From Nocardioides ochotonae (GTDB lineage: Bacteria > Actinomycetota > Actinomycetes > Propionibacteriales > Nocardioidaceae), in the NCBI RefSeq assembly GCF_011420305.2, contig NZ_CP061769.1, positions 1,909,001 to 1,973,000 of the forward strand: DNA of 64,000 nucleotides, read 5' to 3'. Shown piece after piece: positions 17,026 to 27,380 of the stretch. The first letter of the stretch is position 1. Each line of letters starts with the position of its first letter. The translations under genes were made by a program, and so were the position numbers. Under the pieces are notes generated by a model. It ran no database searches and was not told where the DNA came from. It saw only the letters and a list, made by a program, of their open reading frames with translations.

Positions 17026-17544
17026 ATGCCGTTCTGCACCGCGTGTGGCAGGCAGAATCCCGACGACGCCCGCTTCTGCGCCCAGTGCGGAACCCGCCTC
17101 GTGAGCGTCGAGACCCCCGCCAGCGAGCCCGCCGGCGAGACGACGGCGACCATCCAGATCGGCGTGCCGGCGGAGAAGTCGGAGACCTCCGACCGCCAGC
17201 TCGACCCGGTCGACGCGGCCGCGGTCGACGCGCTGCCCGCCGGTCACGCGCTGCTGGTCGTGCAGCGGGGCCCCGGCTCCGGCAGCCGGTTCCTGCTCGA
17301 CACCGACGTGGTGAAGGCCGGACGGCACCCCGACAGCGAGATCTTCCTCGACGACGTCACCGTCTCGCGCCGGCACGCGGAGTTCACCCGCGACGGCGAC
17401 ACCTTCACCGTCGCCGACGTCGGCAGCCTCAACGGCACCTACGTCAACCGCGACCGCATCGACCACGTGCGGCTGAGCGACGGCGACGAGGTCCAGATCG
17501 GCAAGTACCGGCTGGTCTTCTTCTCCGGGCACGAGAGCGCCTGA
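17026..17544 (+). CDS. garA: GarA/OdhI-type FHA domain regulator with N-terminal zinc ribbon
   Basis: 172 residues from ATG; GGAGG lies 8 bases upstream. In mycobacteria and corynebacteria GarA/OdhI is phosphorylated by Ser/Thr kinases and switches 2-oxoglutarate metabolism (2-oxoglutarate dehydrogenase, glutamate dehydrogenase). The FHA domain covers about residues 83-168 with KAGRHPDSEIFLDD, SRRHAEF and VGSLNGTYVNR. An ETTATIQIG segment (about residues 38-46) resembles the ETT kinase-site region of GarA. Unlike mycobacterial GarA, the N-terminus is a two-CxxC zinc ribbon (CTACG and CAQCG, residues 4-23). It sits between gcvH and ftsR as in Rv1826-Rv1828. Whether the ribbon binds metal or a partner is unknown. 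Confidence 0.93.
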   Translation: MPFCTACGRQNPDDARFCAQCGTRLVSVETPASEPAGETTATIQIGVPAEKSETSDRQLDPVDAAAVDALPAGHALLVVQRGPGSGSRFLLDTDVVKAGRHPDSEIFLDDVTVSRRHAEFTRDGDTFTVADVGSLNGTYVNRDRIDHVRLSDGDEVQIGKYRLVFFSGHESA

Positions 17545-17547
17545 GCC

Positions 17548-18294
17548 TTGGCGGCCACGGCTCCCGGAGGTGCCGCGGGCGCAGCGCCCGCCCGGATGAA
17601 CATCGGGCAGGTGCTCGACCTGCTGCGACCGGACTTCCCCGGCGTCACGATCCCCAAGATCCGCTTCCTGGAGGACAAGGGCCTGATCAAGCCCGAGCGC
17701 ACGCCCGCGGGCTACCGCAAGTTCTCCCACGAGGACGTCGAGCGGCTGCGCTACGTGCTGCGGATGCAGCGCGACCACTACCTCCCGCTCAAGGTGATCG
17801 GCGAGCACCTCGACGCCCTGGACCGCGGCCTCGAGCCGCCGCCCATCGATCCGATCGTGCCCACCGTGCCGAGCGTCGCGCTGGCACCCGACGGGCTGCC
17901 GAGCCCGGAGTCGTTCGCCCGGCGCGACGACGTACGCCTCTCGCGCCTGGAGCTGATCAAGATCGCCGGGATCACCGAGGAGCTGCTCATCGAGCTGGAG
18001 CAGTACGGCCTGGTTGGCCGGCGCCCCGGCTCGCGGCACTACGACACCGACTGCCTGGTGGTCGCCCGCACCGCGCGCGAGCTGGCCGACTTCGGGATCG
18101 AGCCGCGCCACCTGCGCGCCTTCAAGACCGCCGCGGACCGGGAGGTCGGCCTGGTCGAGCAGGTCGTGGCGCCGCACCGTCGCGCCCACGACGCCGCGGC
18201 CCGGGCCCGTGCCGACGAGGCGGCCGCCGAGATCGCCGCGCTGTCGGTGCGGCTGCACGCGACGCTGGTCAAGCGCGCCCTGCGCTCGCGCTAG
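17548..18294 (+). CDS. ftsR: MerR-like transcription regulator FtsR (Rv1828 orthologue)
   Basis: 248 residues from TTG, 3 bases after the garA stop; ATG 17596 (MNIGQVLDLLRPDF) is an alternative, but homologues carry a similar short Ala/Pro extension. The MerR helix-turn-helix lies at about residues 17-85: IRFLEDKGLIKPERTPAGYR and QRDHYLPLKVIGEHLDA. A C-terminal regulatory region with a second winged-helix-like part (LELIKIAGITEELLIELEQY) follows. In Corynebacterium FtsR activates ftsZ, and Rv1828 is the mycobacterial relative. It is likely co-transcribed with garA and is a candidate ligand for the inverted repeats near 16.97 and 18.86 kb. Confidence 0.92.
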   Translation: MAATAPGGAAGAAPARMNIGQVLDLLRPDFPGVTIPKIRFLEDKGLIKPERTPAGYRKFSHEDVERLRYVLRMQRDHYLPLKVIGEHLDALDRGLEPPPIDPIVPTVPSVALAPDGLPSPESFARRDDVRLSRLELIKIAGITEELLIELEQYGLVGRRPGSRHYDTDCLVVARTARELADFGIEPRHLRAFKTAADREVGLVEQVVAPHRRAHDAAARARADEAAAEIAALSVRLHATLVKRALRSR

Positions 18295-18368
18295 CCCCCA
18301 CGGGCGCGGACCCGTCCGCGCCCGCCGCGCGGCGCCCGGACCCATCACCGGCGGAGTAGGCTGAACTC

Positions 18369-18842
18369 GTGCGCGAAGTCGATGTCATGGGTGTCCGTGT
18401 CGAGATGCCGTCGAACCAGCCGATCGTGCTGTTGCGCGAGGTGTCGGGGGAGCGGTACCTGCCGATCTGGATCGGGGCCGTCGAGGCCACCGCGATCGCG
18501 TTCGCGCAGCAGGGCGTCGTACCGCCGCGCCCGCTCACCCACGACCTGCTCAAGGACGTGCTCGAGGCCACCGGCAACGAGCTGAGCGAGGTCCGCATCA
18601 CCGAGGTCCGCGACGGCGTCTTCTTCGCGACCCTGGTCTTCAGCTCCGGCGTCGAGGTCAGCGCACGCCCGTCCGACTCCATCGCCCTCGCGCTGCGCAC
18701 CGGCACCCGCATCCTGTGTGCGGAGGGCGTCCTGGACGAGGCCGGACTCGCCGTCCCCGCGGAGCAGGAGGACGAGGTCGAGAAGTTCCGCGAGTTCCTC
18801 GACCACGTCACGCCCGAGGACTTCGACGCCCACGAGGGCTGA
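18369..18842 (+). CDS. Bifunctional nuclease family protein (DUF151)
   Basis: 157 residues from GTG. DUF151 core is visible: MGVRVEMPSNQPIVLLREVSG-like start, RYLPIWIGAVEATAIA, PLTHDLLKDVLEA and the conserved RPSDSIALALR. Plant and bacterial members have been reported to cleave DNA and RNA, but the role of the bacterial family is not settled. Position between ftsR and the second MerR gene is that of Rv1829. A 187-base gap with a promoter and an inverted repeat follows. Confidence 0.9.
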   Translation: MREVDVMGVRVEMPSNQPIVLLREVSGERYLPIWIGAVEATAIAFAQQGVVPPRPLTHDLLKDVLEATGNELSEVRITEVRDGVFFATLVFSSGVEVSARPSDSIALALRTGTRILCAEGVLDEAGLAVPAEQEDEVEKFREFLDHVTPEDFDAHEG

Positions 18843-18853
18843 TGAGGATGCTC

Positions 18854-18927
18854 ACCCTCACCCGCAGGTTGAGGGTCGGCGACACGCCGCGCACCTCGTT
18901 GACCGGCCCTGCCCGTGGCCGTACCTT
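18854..18927 (+). promoter_or_regulatory. Promoter and TTGAGGGT inverted repeat before the second MerR gene
   Basis: ACCCTCA (18854-18860) and TGAGGGT (18870-18876) form a 7-bp inverted repeat. It lies 23 bases before TTGACC (18899-18904), which is followed after 17 bases by TACCTT (18922-18927). The -35/-10 pair gives a start near 18934 and a leader of about 95 bases. The repeat could be an activator site of a MerR-type protein or the end hairpin of the preceding gene. Confidence 0.45.
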
Positions 18928-19029
18928 GAACTGTCTCTGTTGTAACTCCACCGTTGTCGTCGTGCCCGCAGGACGACAGCACCTTCCCCTGGCAGTTACG
19001 CACAACGGAGTAGACCCACGGAGGACCGT

Positions 19030-19617
19030 GTGAATGAGCATGAACAGGAGGTGAGTCCCGATGTCGCGCGGGCAGCAGAAGCCGCCGGCGAACAGGGACT
19101 CCTCTTCAACGACGACGTCTCGACCCTGCCCAGTGACACCGGCTACCGCGGCCCGACGGCGTGCAGCGCCGCCGGGATCACCTACCGGCAGCTGGACTAC
19201 TGGGCCCGCACCGGCCTGGTCGAGCCGACCGTCCGAGGCGCCAGCGGCTCCGGCACGCAGCGTCTCTACTCCTTTCGCGACATCCTGCTGCTGAAGGTCA
19301 TCAAGCGCCTTCTCGACGCGGGCATCTCGCTGCAGCAGATCCGCACCGCCGTGCACCACCTGCGGGAGCGCGGCACCGACGACCTCACCCGCGTCACGCT
19401 GATGAGCGACGGTGCGTCGGTCTATGAGTGCACGAGCAACGACGAGGTCATCGACCTGCTCCAGGGCGGTCAGGGTGTGTTCGGCATCGCGATCGGCGGT
19501 GTCTGGCGCGAGATCGAGGGCACCCTCGCCGAGCTGCCGAGCGAGCGGACCTCCGACGACTCGGCACCCTCGGCCAGCGACGAGCTCGCCGCCCGGCGGG
19601 CACGACGGATCGTCTGA
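19030..19617 (+). CDS. MerR-family transcription regulator (Rv1830 orthologue)
   Basis: 195 residues; GTG 19030 chosen since GGAGG (19020-19024) is 5 bases upstream (GTG 19028 is out of frame). The MerR DNA-binding part is about residues 35-105: GYRGPTACSAAGITYRQLDY, SGTQRLYSFRDILLLKVIK and ISLQQIRTAVHHL. A C-terminal sensing domain has VYECTSNDEVIDLLQGGQG. Strong match by memory to Rv1830. Its target is unknown; the position directly before the glycine-riboswitch-controlled gcvP suggests a link to one-carbon or growth control, but the strong terminator after it makes it a separate unit. Confidence 0.92.
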   Translation: MNEHEQEVSPDVARAAEAAGEQGLLFNDDVSTLPSDTGYRGPTACSAAGITYRQLDYWARTGLVEPTVRGASGSGTQRLYSFRDILLLKVIKRLLDAGISLQQIRTAVHHLRERGTDDLTRVTLMSDGASVYECTSNDEVIDLLQGGQGVFGIAIGGVWREIEGTLAELPSERTSDDSAPSASDELAARRARRIV

Positions 19618-19641
19618 GCCGAGCTGCACGTTCCTCCGACA

Positions 19642-19671
19642 CGCCCCCGCAACCACCCGGTTGCGGGGGCG
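19642..19671 (+). terminator. Hairpin terminator after the MerR gene
   Basis: A perfect 13-bp stem, CGCCCCCGCAACC (19642-19654) and GGTTGCGGGGGCG (19659-19671), with an ACCC loop. There is no U-tract (TATCGCTG follows), which is usual in high-GC actinobacteria. It separates the merR transcript from the gcvP leader. Confidence 0.8.
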
Positions 19672-19736
19672 TATCGCTGTCCGGACAAGCCTGCCGGTGC
19701 CGTTGAGGCTGCTAGATTGGCCGCGCTGACGAACCC

Positions 19737-19856
19737 GCACGGGAGAGTCTTCGCGGCGGATCCTCACCGATCCGCTGGCGAGCGCCGAAGGGGCAATTCC
19801 TCCCCGGAACCTCTCAGGCACCCGGACCGTGCGAACCAGGCAACTCTGGAGCGGCG
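19737..19856 (+). promoter_or_regulatory. Glycine riboswitch (single aptamer) upstream of gcvP
   Basis: The leader shows the glycine-aptamer core in order: GGGAGAG (19741-19747), GCGCCGAAGGGGCAA (19782-19796), CCGGAACCTCTCAGGCA (19804-19820), GGACCG (19824-19829) and ACTCTGGA (19843-19850). GAGAG pairs with CTCTC and the ends close the P1 region. A second full aptamer is not seen; CCCGGC-AAG-GCCGGG (19859-19873) may be the expression platform. An extended -10, TGCTAGATT (19710-19718), is just upstream. Glycine binding would turn on gcvP. Confidence 0.9.
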
Positions 19857-19930
19857 ACCCCCGGCAAGGCCGGGCGGGCGTGGTGACAGAGGGGGAGGCG
19901 ACCCGATCATCTCGATCCGAGGAGCCCTCC

Positions 19931-22804
<2,874 letters not shown>

Positions 22805-22814
22805 GCTTTTCGCG

Positions 22815-22876
22815 GTAGTTCGTGACGTTCGAGACTGTGGACAGCCTTCTCCACAGTCCCGGACGTCACGAACTAC
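22815..22876. repeat. Palindromic repeat family A, copy 1 (27-8-27)
   Basis: Two 27-base arms (22815-22841 and 22850-22876) are complementary at 25 of 27 positions around an 8-base loop. The outer ends read GTAGTTCGTGACG and CGTCACGAACTAC, and the inner ends GACTGTGGA and TCCACAGTC. A second copy with identical geometry is at 46189-46250. It lies between the converging gcvP and the secreted-protein gene, so it may serve as a two-way terminator or a REP-like element. Confidence 0.85.
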
Positions 22877-22900
22877 GCCGACCTGCGGCCGGGCGGATCG

Positions 22901-23650
22901 TCAGCGGGTGCGGATGCCGCGGACCCGGCCCTCGAGGTGGAAGCCCCCGCGGCGGCCGGTCGCGTCCCAGGACACGACCGGACCCTTGACCCGCACGGTC
23001 CTGGTGGCACCGGCGGGCACGCGGACAGCGCCGTACGCACGAGCGGCCGACGTGCCTCGCGCCCCGAGCCAGGGGAGCTCGGCGCTCCGGTCGTGGGGCT
23101 CCCAGCTGAACCGCATCGGCAGCGTGCTGGGGTTGGTGACCCGCAGACGGCCGGGCTTGCCGGCGACCTTGCGGACCGTGACCTTCGGGGCGGGCAGCAC
23201 GGTGGCCGTGACGGTGGCCGGGGCGAGAGCCGTGCGGTCGCAGGCGTAGTAGGTGAACCGGTAGGTGCCGCTGGCCTTCGGCCCCGTCGCCACGAGGGCG
23301 TAGCCGGGCTCGGCGAGCGGACCGAGCTCGTCGAGTTCGTCCTCCCCGAGGCCGAGGAGGTCGGCCAGGCCGATCGAGCTGACCGAGCCGTTGGCGGCGA
23401 GCAGCACCCGGCGAACGGGCGAGCGCTCGACACGGCACACGGCGAGCTCGTCGCCGTCGGCGTCGGCGTCGTTGGCGAGCAGGTCGAGGTGCGTGATGCC
23501 GGTGGCGTAGAGGGTGACCGCGTCGTCGCCGGCGACCGGGGCGGTGTTCGGCTCCGCGTGCGCGGTCGCGCTCATGAGCGGCAACATCGTCGCGGCGGCG
23601 AGGACGCCCACCGCCGCTCGGCTGACGCTGCGGACAGACTGGTGGCGCAT
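22901..23650 (-). CDS. Secreted protein with cadherin/VCBS-like domain
   Basis: 249 residues from ATG, AGGAG 5 bases upstream. A Sec signal peptide covers residues 1-32 (basic start, AAVGVLAAATMLPL, cleavage after AHA). The mature start, NTAPVAGDDAVTL and LDLLANDADADGDEL, is the Ig/cadherin-like NxAPxAxxD...LLANDxDxDGD pattern of adhesion-type domains, with likely Ca-binding Asp residues. A second beta-rich part follows (PKVTVRKVAGKPGRLRVTNP) with two further cysteines in the middle. No sorting signal, so it is probably released. Function in adhesion or wall interaction is inferred from the fold only. Confidence 0.75.
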   Translation of the reverse strand: MRHQSVRSVSRAAVGVLAAATMLPLMSATAHAEPNTAPVAGDDAVTLYATGITHLDLLANDADADGDELAVCRVERSPVRRVLLAANGSVSSIGLADLLGLGEDELDELGPLAEPGYALVATGPKASGTYRFTYYACDRTALAPATVTATVLPAPKVTVRKVAGKPGRLRVTNPSTLPMRFSWEPHDRSAELPWLGARGTSAARAYGAVRVPAGATRTVRVKGPVVSWDATGRRGGFHLEGRVRGIRTR

Positions 23651-23788
23651 GGGACTCCTGGGGTGCGTGTTGCCGCTGTGAACCCGGCCACGCTACGGCG
23701 GCCCGCTGTCGGTGTCCCGGGATCAGCTGAGGTCCGCGGGTGCCTCGCGTCACAGGACAGGCCGGGACAGCGGGCGGACACCTCACGT

Positions 23789-23839
23789 TTGGTCCCCAAC
23801 GACATCGGTTCGGGAGCTTCCGGTGTCGTTCGTGACCAA
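23789..23839. repeat. Palindromic repeat family B, copy 1 (16-19-16)
   Basis: Arms 23789-23804 (TTGGTC, CCC, AACGACA) and 23824-23839 (TGTCGTT, CGT, GACCAA) pair except for the central three bases, with a 19-base loop containing TTCGGG. Flanking bases (CTCACGT before, TCCTG after) are also shared with the copies at 58118-58168 and 60586-60636. The rest of the 266-base gap 23651-23916 holds only a 15-bp direct repeat (23881-23895 and 23906-23920) overlapping the pmbA stop. Confidence 0.85.
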
Positions 23840-23916
23840 TCCTGCGGGTCCCACCGGGCCAGGGCAGCCGGCGAGCCCGCGGCCTGCGTCCTCAGGCCCT
23901 CAGTGGGCCTGCGTCC

Positions 23917-25311
23917 TCAGAGAGCCTGGGAGACGCTCGACATGTTGAAGTCCGGGACCCGCAGCGCCGGGGTGGCGGTGCGCGAGAAGTAGTCCTCGCC
24001 CCACTCCCGGCTGAAGCTCGGCACCGTGGCCGAGGCGTGGGTGAACCGGTCCAGGATGCTGATCGGGCTCTCGTTGAAGCGGAAGTTGTTGACCGCGCCG
24101 GTGACCTTGCCGTCCTCGACGAGGTAGACGCCGTCGCGGGTCAGCCCGGTGAGCAGCAGGCTCTGGGTGTCGACCTCGCGGATGTACCACAGGCAGGTCA
24201 GCAGCAGGCCGCGCTCGGTGCCGGCCACCAGGTCGTCGAGGGTGCCGGTGGCGCCGTCGACGGACAGCACCAGGTTGTCGATGGCGGGGGTGAGCGGCTG
24301 CCCGGTCATCGCGGCGGAGTGCCGGGTCTGCAGCAGGGCCGCGAGCTCGCCGTCGCGGATCCACTCGGTGCGGTGCAGCGGGAGGCCGTTGTCGAAGACC
24401 GAGGACTCGTTGCCCGAGGTCGTCGCGATCACGAACGGCGCCGCCTGGAGCCCGTCGTACGCCGGGTCGGAGAGCAGATGGACGCCGGGTCGGGCGATCC
24501 GCTCGCCGATCCGGGTGCCACCGCCGCGTCGGCTGTACACCGACTGCCCCTCGTGCGCGACGCGCGCGCCGGCCGACCAGTACGCGTCGATCATCAGGTC
24601 GGCGACCGCGCTCGGCGGCAGGATCGTGTCGTAACGCCCCGCCGGCAGCTCCACGCGGCGCGAGGCCCAGGCGAGGCGCTGAGCGAGCTCGTCGTCGAGG
24701 GCGAGGGCATCGATGCCCGCGAAGTCGCGGGTGGCGCCGCCGACCCACGCGCTGCGGGTCAGGTCGGCGCTCTTGCCGGTGACCCCGTAGTGCCCGGTCG
24801 GCTGCACGTGGCGCAGCCGCAGACCGGTGCTGGAGCCGAGGTAGGTGGTGGTGACCTCGTGGCTGACGAAGCCGTAGAGCACCCGCTGGGCGCCCGCGGC
24901 CCGGCCGAACGCCGTGCCGAGAGCGGGGGCGAAGGAGCCGAAGACGCCGATGTCGGTGGCGGCGGGGGCATCGTCCCAGTCGGCGGAGACGGCGTCGCCG
25001 GCCAGCGGCGCGACGTCCTCGGCGGGCGACGCGGCGCGGGCGACGGCGTCGGCGGCCCGGGCCAGGTCGGCGACCTGGGCCAGCAGGGTCGCGGTGCCGG
25101 TGACCGAGCCGGTGGCGGTGCCCTCCGCGGTGCGCACGAAGGAGATCACCGTGACCTCGCACCCGCGGGTGACGCCGTTGGTGGTGAGGGTGTTGTTGGC
25201 CCAGCGCAGGTTGGCGGAGGCGGTGGTGCGCACCAGCACGACGCACTCGTCGGCGTCGGAGGTCGTGAGGGCGTGCTCGACGAAGGACTGGGGCGAGAAG
25301 GAGCTGCTCAT
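23917..25311 (-). CDS. pmbA: TldE/PmbA-family metalloprotease subunit
   Basis: 464 residues; ATG overlaps the tldD stop (ATGA). In Escherichia coli TldD and TldE (PmbA) form a heterodimer that degrades unfolded peptides and matures microcin B17 and CcdA. The TldE-type subunit lacks the HExxxH zinc motif, and none is seen here. Family segments are ANLRWANNTLTTNGV near the start, GNESSVFDNGLPLHRTEWI in the middle, and VEDGKVTGAVNNFRFNESP near the end. A 15-bp direct repeat straddles its stop codon. With tldD it should form one functional protease. Confidence 0.92.
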   Translation of the reverse strand: MSSSFSPQSFVEHALTTSDADECVVLVRTTASANLRWANNTLTTNGVTRGCEVTVISFVRTAEGTATGSVTGTATLLAQVADLARAADAVARAASPAEDVAPLAGDAVSADWDDAPAATDIGVFGSFAPALGTAFGRAAGAQRVLYGFVSHEVTTTYLGSSTGLRLRHVQPTGHYGVTGKSADLTRSAWVGGATRDFAGIDALALDDELAQRLAWASRRVELPAGRYDTILPPSAVADLMIDAYWSAGARVAHEGQSVYSRRGGGTRIGERIARPGVHLLSDPAYDGLQAAPFVIATTSGNESSVFDNGLPLHRTEWIRDGELAALLQTRHSAAMTGQPLTPAIDNLVLSVDGATGTLDDLVAGTERGLLLTCLWYIREVDTQSLLLTGLTRDGVYLVEDGKVTGAVNNFRFNESPISILDRFTHASATVPSFSREWGEDYFSRTATPALRVPDFNMSSVSQAL

Positions 25312-26846
25312 CGGGTGCCTGCCTCGTCGGTGGTGTTGAGGATGCGGACGCCGCGGAACAGGGCGCTCGGGCAGCCGTGGCTCACCGAGGCGACCTGGCC
25401 GGGCTGGGCCTTGCCGCAGTTGAAGGCGCCGCCGAGGACCCAGGTCTGCGGCCCGCCGACCGCCTCCATCGATCCCCAGAAGTCGGTGGTCGTCGCTTGG
25501 TAGGCCACGTCGCGGACCTGTCCGCGCAGCTCGCCGTCGCGGATCTCGTGGAAGCGCTGGCCGGTGAACTGGAAGTTGAAGCGCTGCATGTCGATCGACC
25601 AGCTCTTGTCGCCCACGACGTAGAGCCCGCGCTCGACGCGGCTGATCAGCTCCTCGGTGCTCGGGCCGTCGGGCGCTGGCTGGAGGGAGACGTTGGCCAT
25701 CCGCTGGATAGGCACGTGACCGGGGGAGTCGGCGTAGGCGCAACCGTTGGAGCGCCCGTCGTTGAGCTCCGGCATCGCGTGCGCCATGGCCCGGTCGAGC
25801 TGGTAGCCGACCAGCACGCCGTCGCGGATCAGGTCCCACGACTGGGCCTCGACGCCCTCGTCGTCGTAGCCGATGCTCGCCAGCCCGTGCTCGACGGTGC
25901 GGTCGCCGGTCACGTTCATGACCGGGGAGCCGTACTGCAGGGTGCCGAGCTGGTCGGGGGTCGCGAACGAGGTGCCGGCATAGCTGGCCTCGTAGCCCAG
26001 CGCCCTGTCCAGCTCGGTGGCGTGCCCGATCGACTCGTGGATCGTGAGCCACAGGTTGGAGGGGTGGATGACCAGGTCGTGCTCGCCGGCGACGACGCCC
26101 GGTGCCCGCAGCTTCTCCGCGAGCAGCTCGGGCACCTCGGCCAGCTCGGCGTCCCAGTCCCAGGCGCCGCTGCCGGATCCGGGCCGGCCCGCGACGTACT
26201 CCCACCCACGGGCGACGGGAGGGGCGATGCTCGCCATCGAGTCGTAGGTGTCCCCGACGGTGCCCATCGCCTCGAACCCGGGCTGGACCCGGACCCGCTG
26301 CTGGGTGGTGCGGGTGCCGGCGGTGTCGGCGTAGTACTTGTTCTCGTGCACCTGCAGCAGGTACGCCGAGGCGTGGTCGACGTCGGCGCCGCGACGCAGC
26401 CGCTCGGTCCAGTCGATGAGGACCGCCGCCTTGTCGGCGAGCGGCGTCGCGAACGGATCGATCTCGCAGGGGCCGACCCAGGTGACGTCGCGATGCGTCG
26501 GCTCGGCGGCGAGCTCGACCGGGACGGGAGTCATCGTGGCGGAGAGCTCGGCGACGGCGATCGCCTCGCCGGCGACCCGCACGGCCTCCTCGGGGGTCAG
26601 CACCACGCCCGAGGCGAAGCCCCAGGCGCCGCGGTGCACGACGCGCACGGCGAAGCCGAGGTCCTCGCGGTCGCTGGCGCCCTGGAGCACGCCGTCGCGC
26701 ACCGAGAGCACCTGGGAGCGCACCCGCTCGAAGCGGAAGTCGGCATGCGTGGCGCCGAGGTCCCGGGCCCGGGAGAGCGCGGCCTCGCCCAGGCCGCGGT
26801 AGGGCAGGGCGGTGAACGTCGGGTCCAGCGAGCTCGGGCCGGTCAT
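25308..26846 (-). CDS. tldD: TldD-family metalloprotease, catalytic subunit
   Basis: 512 residues from ATG (weak AGG-type ribosome site). The catalytic HExxxH motif is HESIGH, residues 270-275, in NLWLTIHESIGHATELDRAL, as in E. coli TldD where the two histidines and a later cysteine bind zinc. A cysteine in the GGAFNCGKAQPGQ segment near the C-terminus is the likely third ligand. N-terminal ADFRFERVRSQ and YYADTAGTRTTQQ are typical. It precedes and overlaps pmbA. No RiPP precursor-like small gene was recognised beside the pair, so a general peptide-clearing role is more likely than a dedicated biosynthetic one. Confidence 0.94.
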   Translation of the reverse strand: MTGPSSLDPTFTALPYRGLGEAALSRARDLGATHADFRFERVRSQVLSVRDGVLQGASDREDLGFAVRVVHRGAWGFASGVVLTPEEAVRVAGEAIAVAELSATMTPVPVELAAEPTHRDVTWVGPCEIDPFATPLADKAAVLIDWTERLRRGADVDHASAYLLQVHENKYYADTAGTRTTQQRVRVQPGFEAMGTVGDTYDSMASIAPPVARGWEYVAGRPGSGSGAWDWDAELAEVPELLAEKLRAPGVVAGEHDLVIHPSNLWLTIHESIGHATELDRALGYEASYAGTSFATPDQLGTLQYGSPVMNVTGDRTVEHGLASIGYDDEGVEAQSWDLIRDGVLVGYQLDRAMAHAMPELNDGRSNGCAYADSPGHVPIQRMANVSLQPAPDGPSTEELISRVERGLYVVGDKSWSIDMQRFNFQFTGQRFHEIRDGELRGQVRDVAYQATTTDFWGSMEAVGGPQTWVLGGAFNCGKAQPGQVASVSHGCPSALFRGVRILNTTDEAGTR

Positions 26847-26957
26847 GGCGGTGAACCTACCCCGAGCGGGACGCATCGGTCGCGGCCGATGACTCCGGCC
26901 CCGCCGCGGGGTCGGATCGATGGGGCGCGCGACCACCCGACCGATCCGAGGAGAGCC

Positions 26958-27380
26958 ATGGACCTGCGACTGAACCCCTACCTGAGCTTCGACGGCACGG
27001 CAGCGGAGGCGATGGAGTTCTACCGCGGCGTCTTCGGCGGCCACCTCGCTCAGACGTCGTACGCCGAGGCGGGTCAGAGCGACGAGCCGGGGGAGCGTGA
27101 CAAGGTGATGCACGCGATGCTCGTCAGCGCCGACGGGTTCGTGCTGATGGGCGCGGACAACCCCGCGGGCCTCGAACGCATCCCCGGCAACGCCTTCGCG
27201 GTATCGCTGAGCGGTGCGGACGAGACGAAGCTGCGCGGCTTCTGGGAGCGGCTCAGCGACGACGGGGCCGTGGTGATGCCGTTGACCCAGGCGCCGTGGG
27301 GCGACGCCTTCGGCATGTGCATCGACCGCTACGGAACCAGCTGGATGGTCGACATCAGTACGCCGACGCCGGCCGGCTGA
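26958..27380 (+). CDS. PhnB-like VOC (glyoxalase-fold) protein
   Basis: 140 residues from ATG with GAGGAGA 4-5 bases upstream. The start MDLRLNPYLSFDGTAAEAMEFY and the end WGDAFGMCIDRYGTSWMVDI are the PhnB/3-demethylubiquinone-like VOC pattern. The fold usually makes a dimer with a metal or small-molecule pocket between repeats, but PhnB-like members lack assigned reactions. Its last 26 bases overlap the 3' end of the convergent sbcC gene (27355-27380). It is divergent from tldD with a 111-base gap. Confidence 0.85.
   Translation: MDLRLNPYLSFDGTAAEAMEFYRGVFGGHLAQTSYAEAGQSDEPGERDKVMHAMLVSADGFVLMGADNPAGLERIPGNAFAVSLSGADETKLRGFWERLSDDGAVVMPLTQAPWGDAFGMCIDRYGTSWMVDISTPTPAG

Noticed and set aside
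19853..19905. Second glycine aptamer in tandem
   Set aside because: The region after the first aptamer lacks the GCGCCGAAGGGG and CTCTCAGG core; only a short GC hairpin is present.
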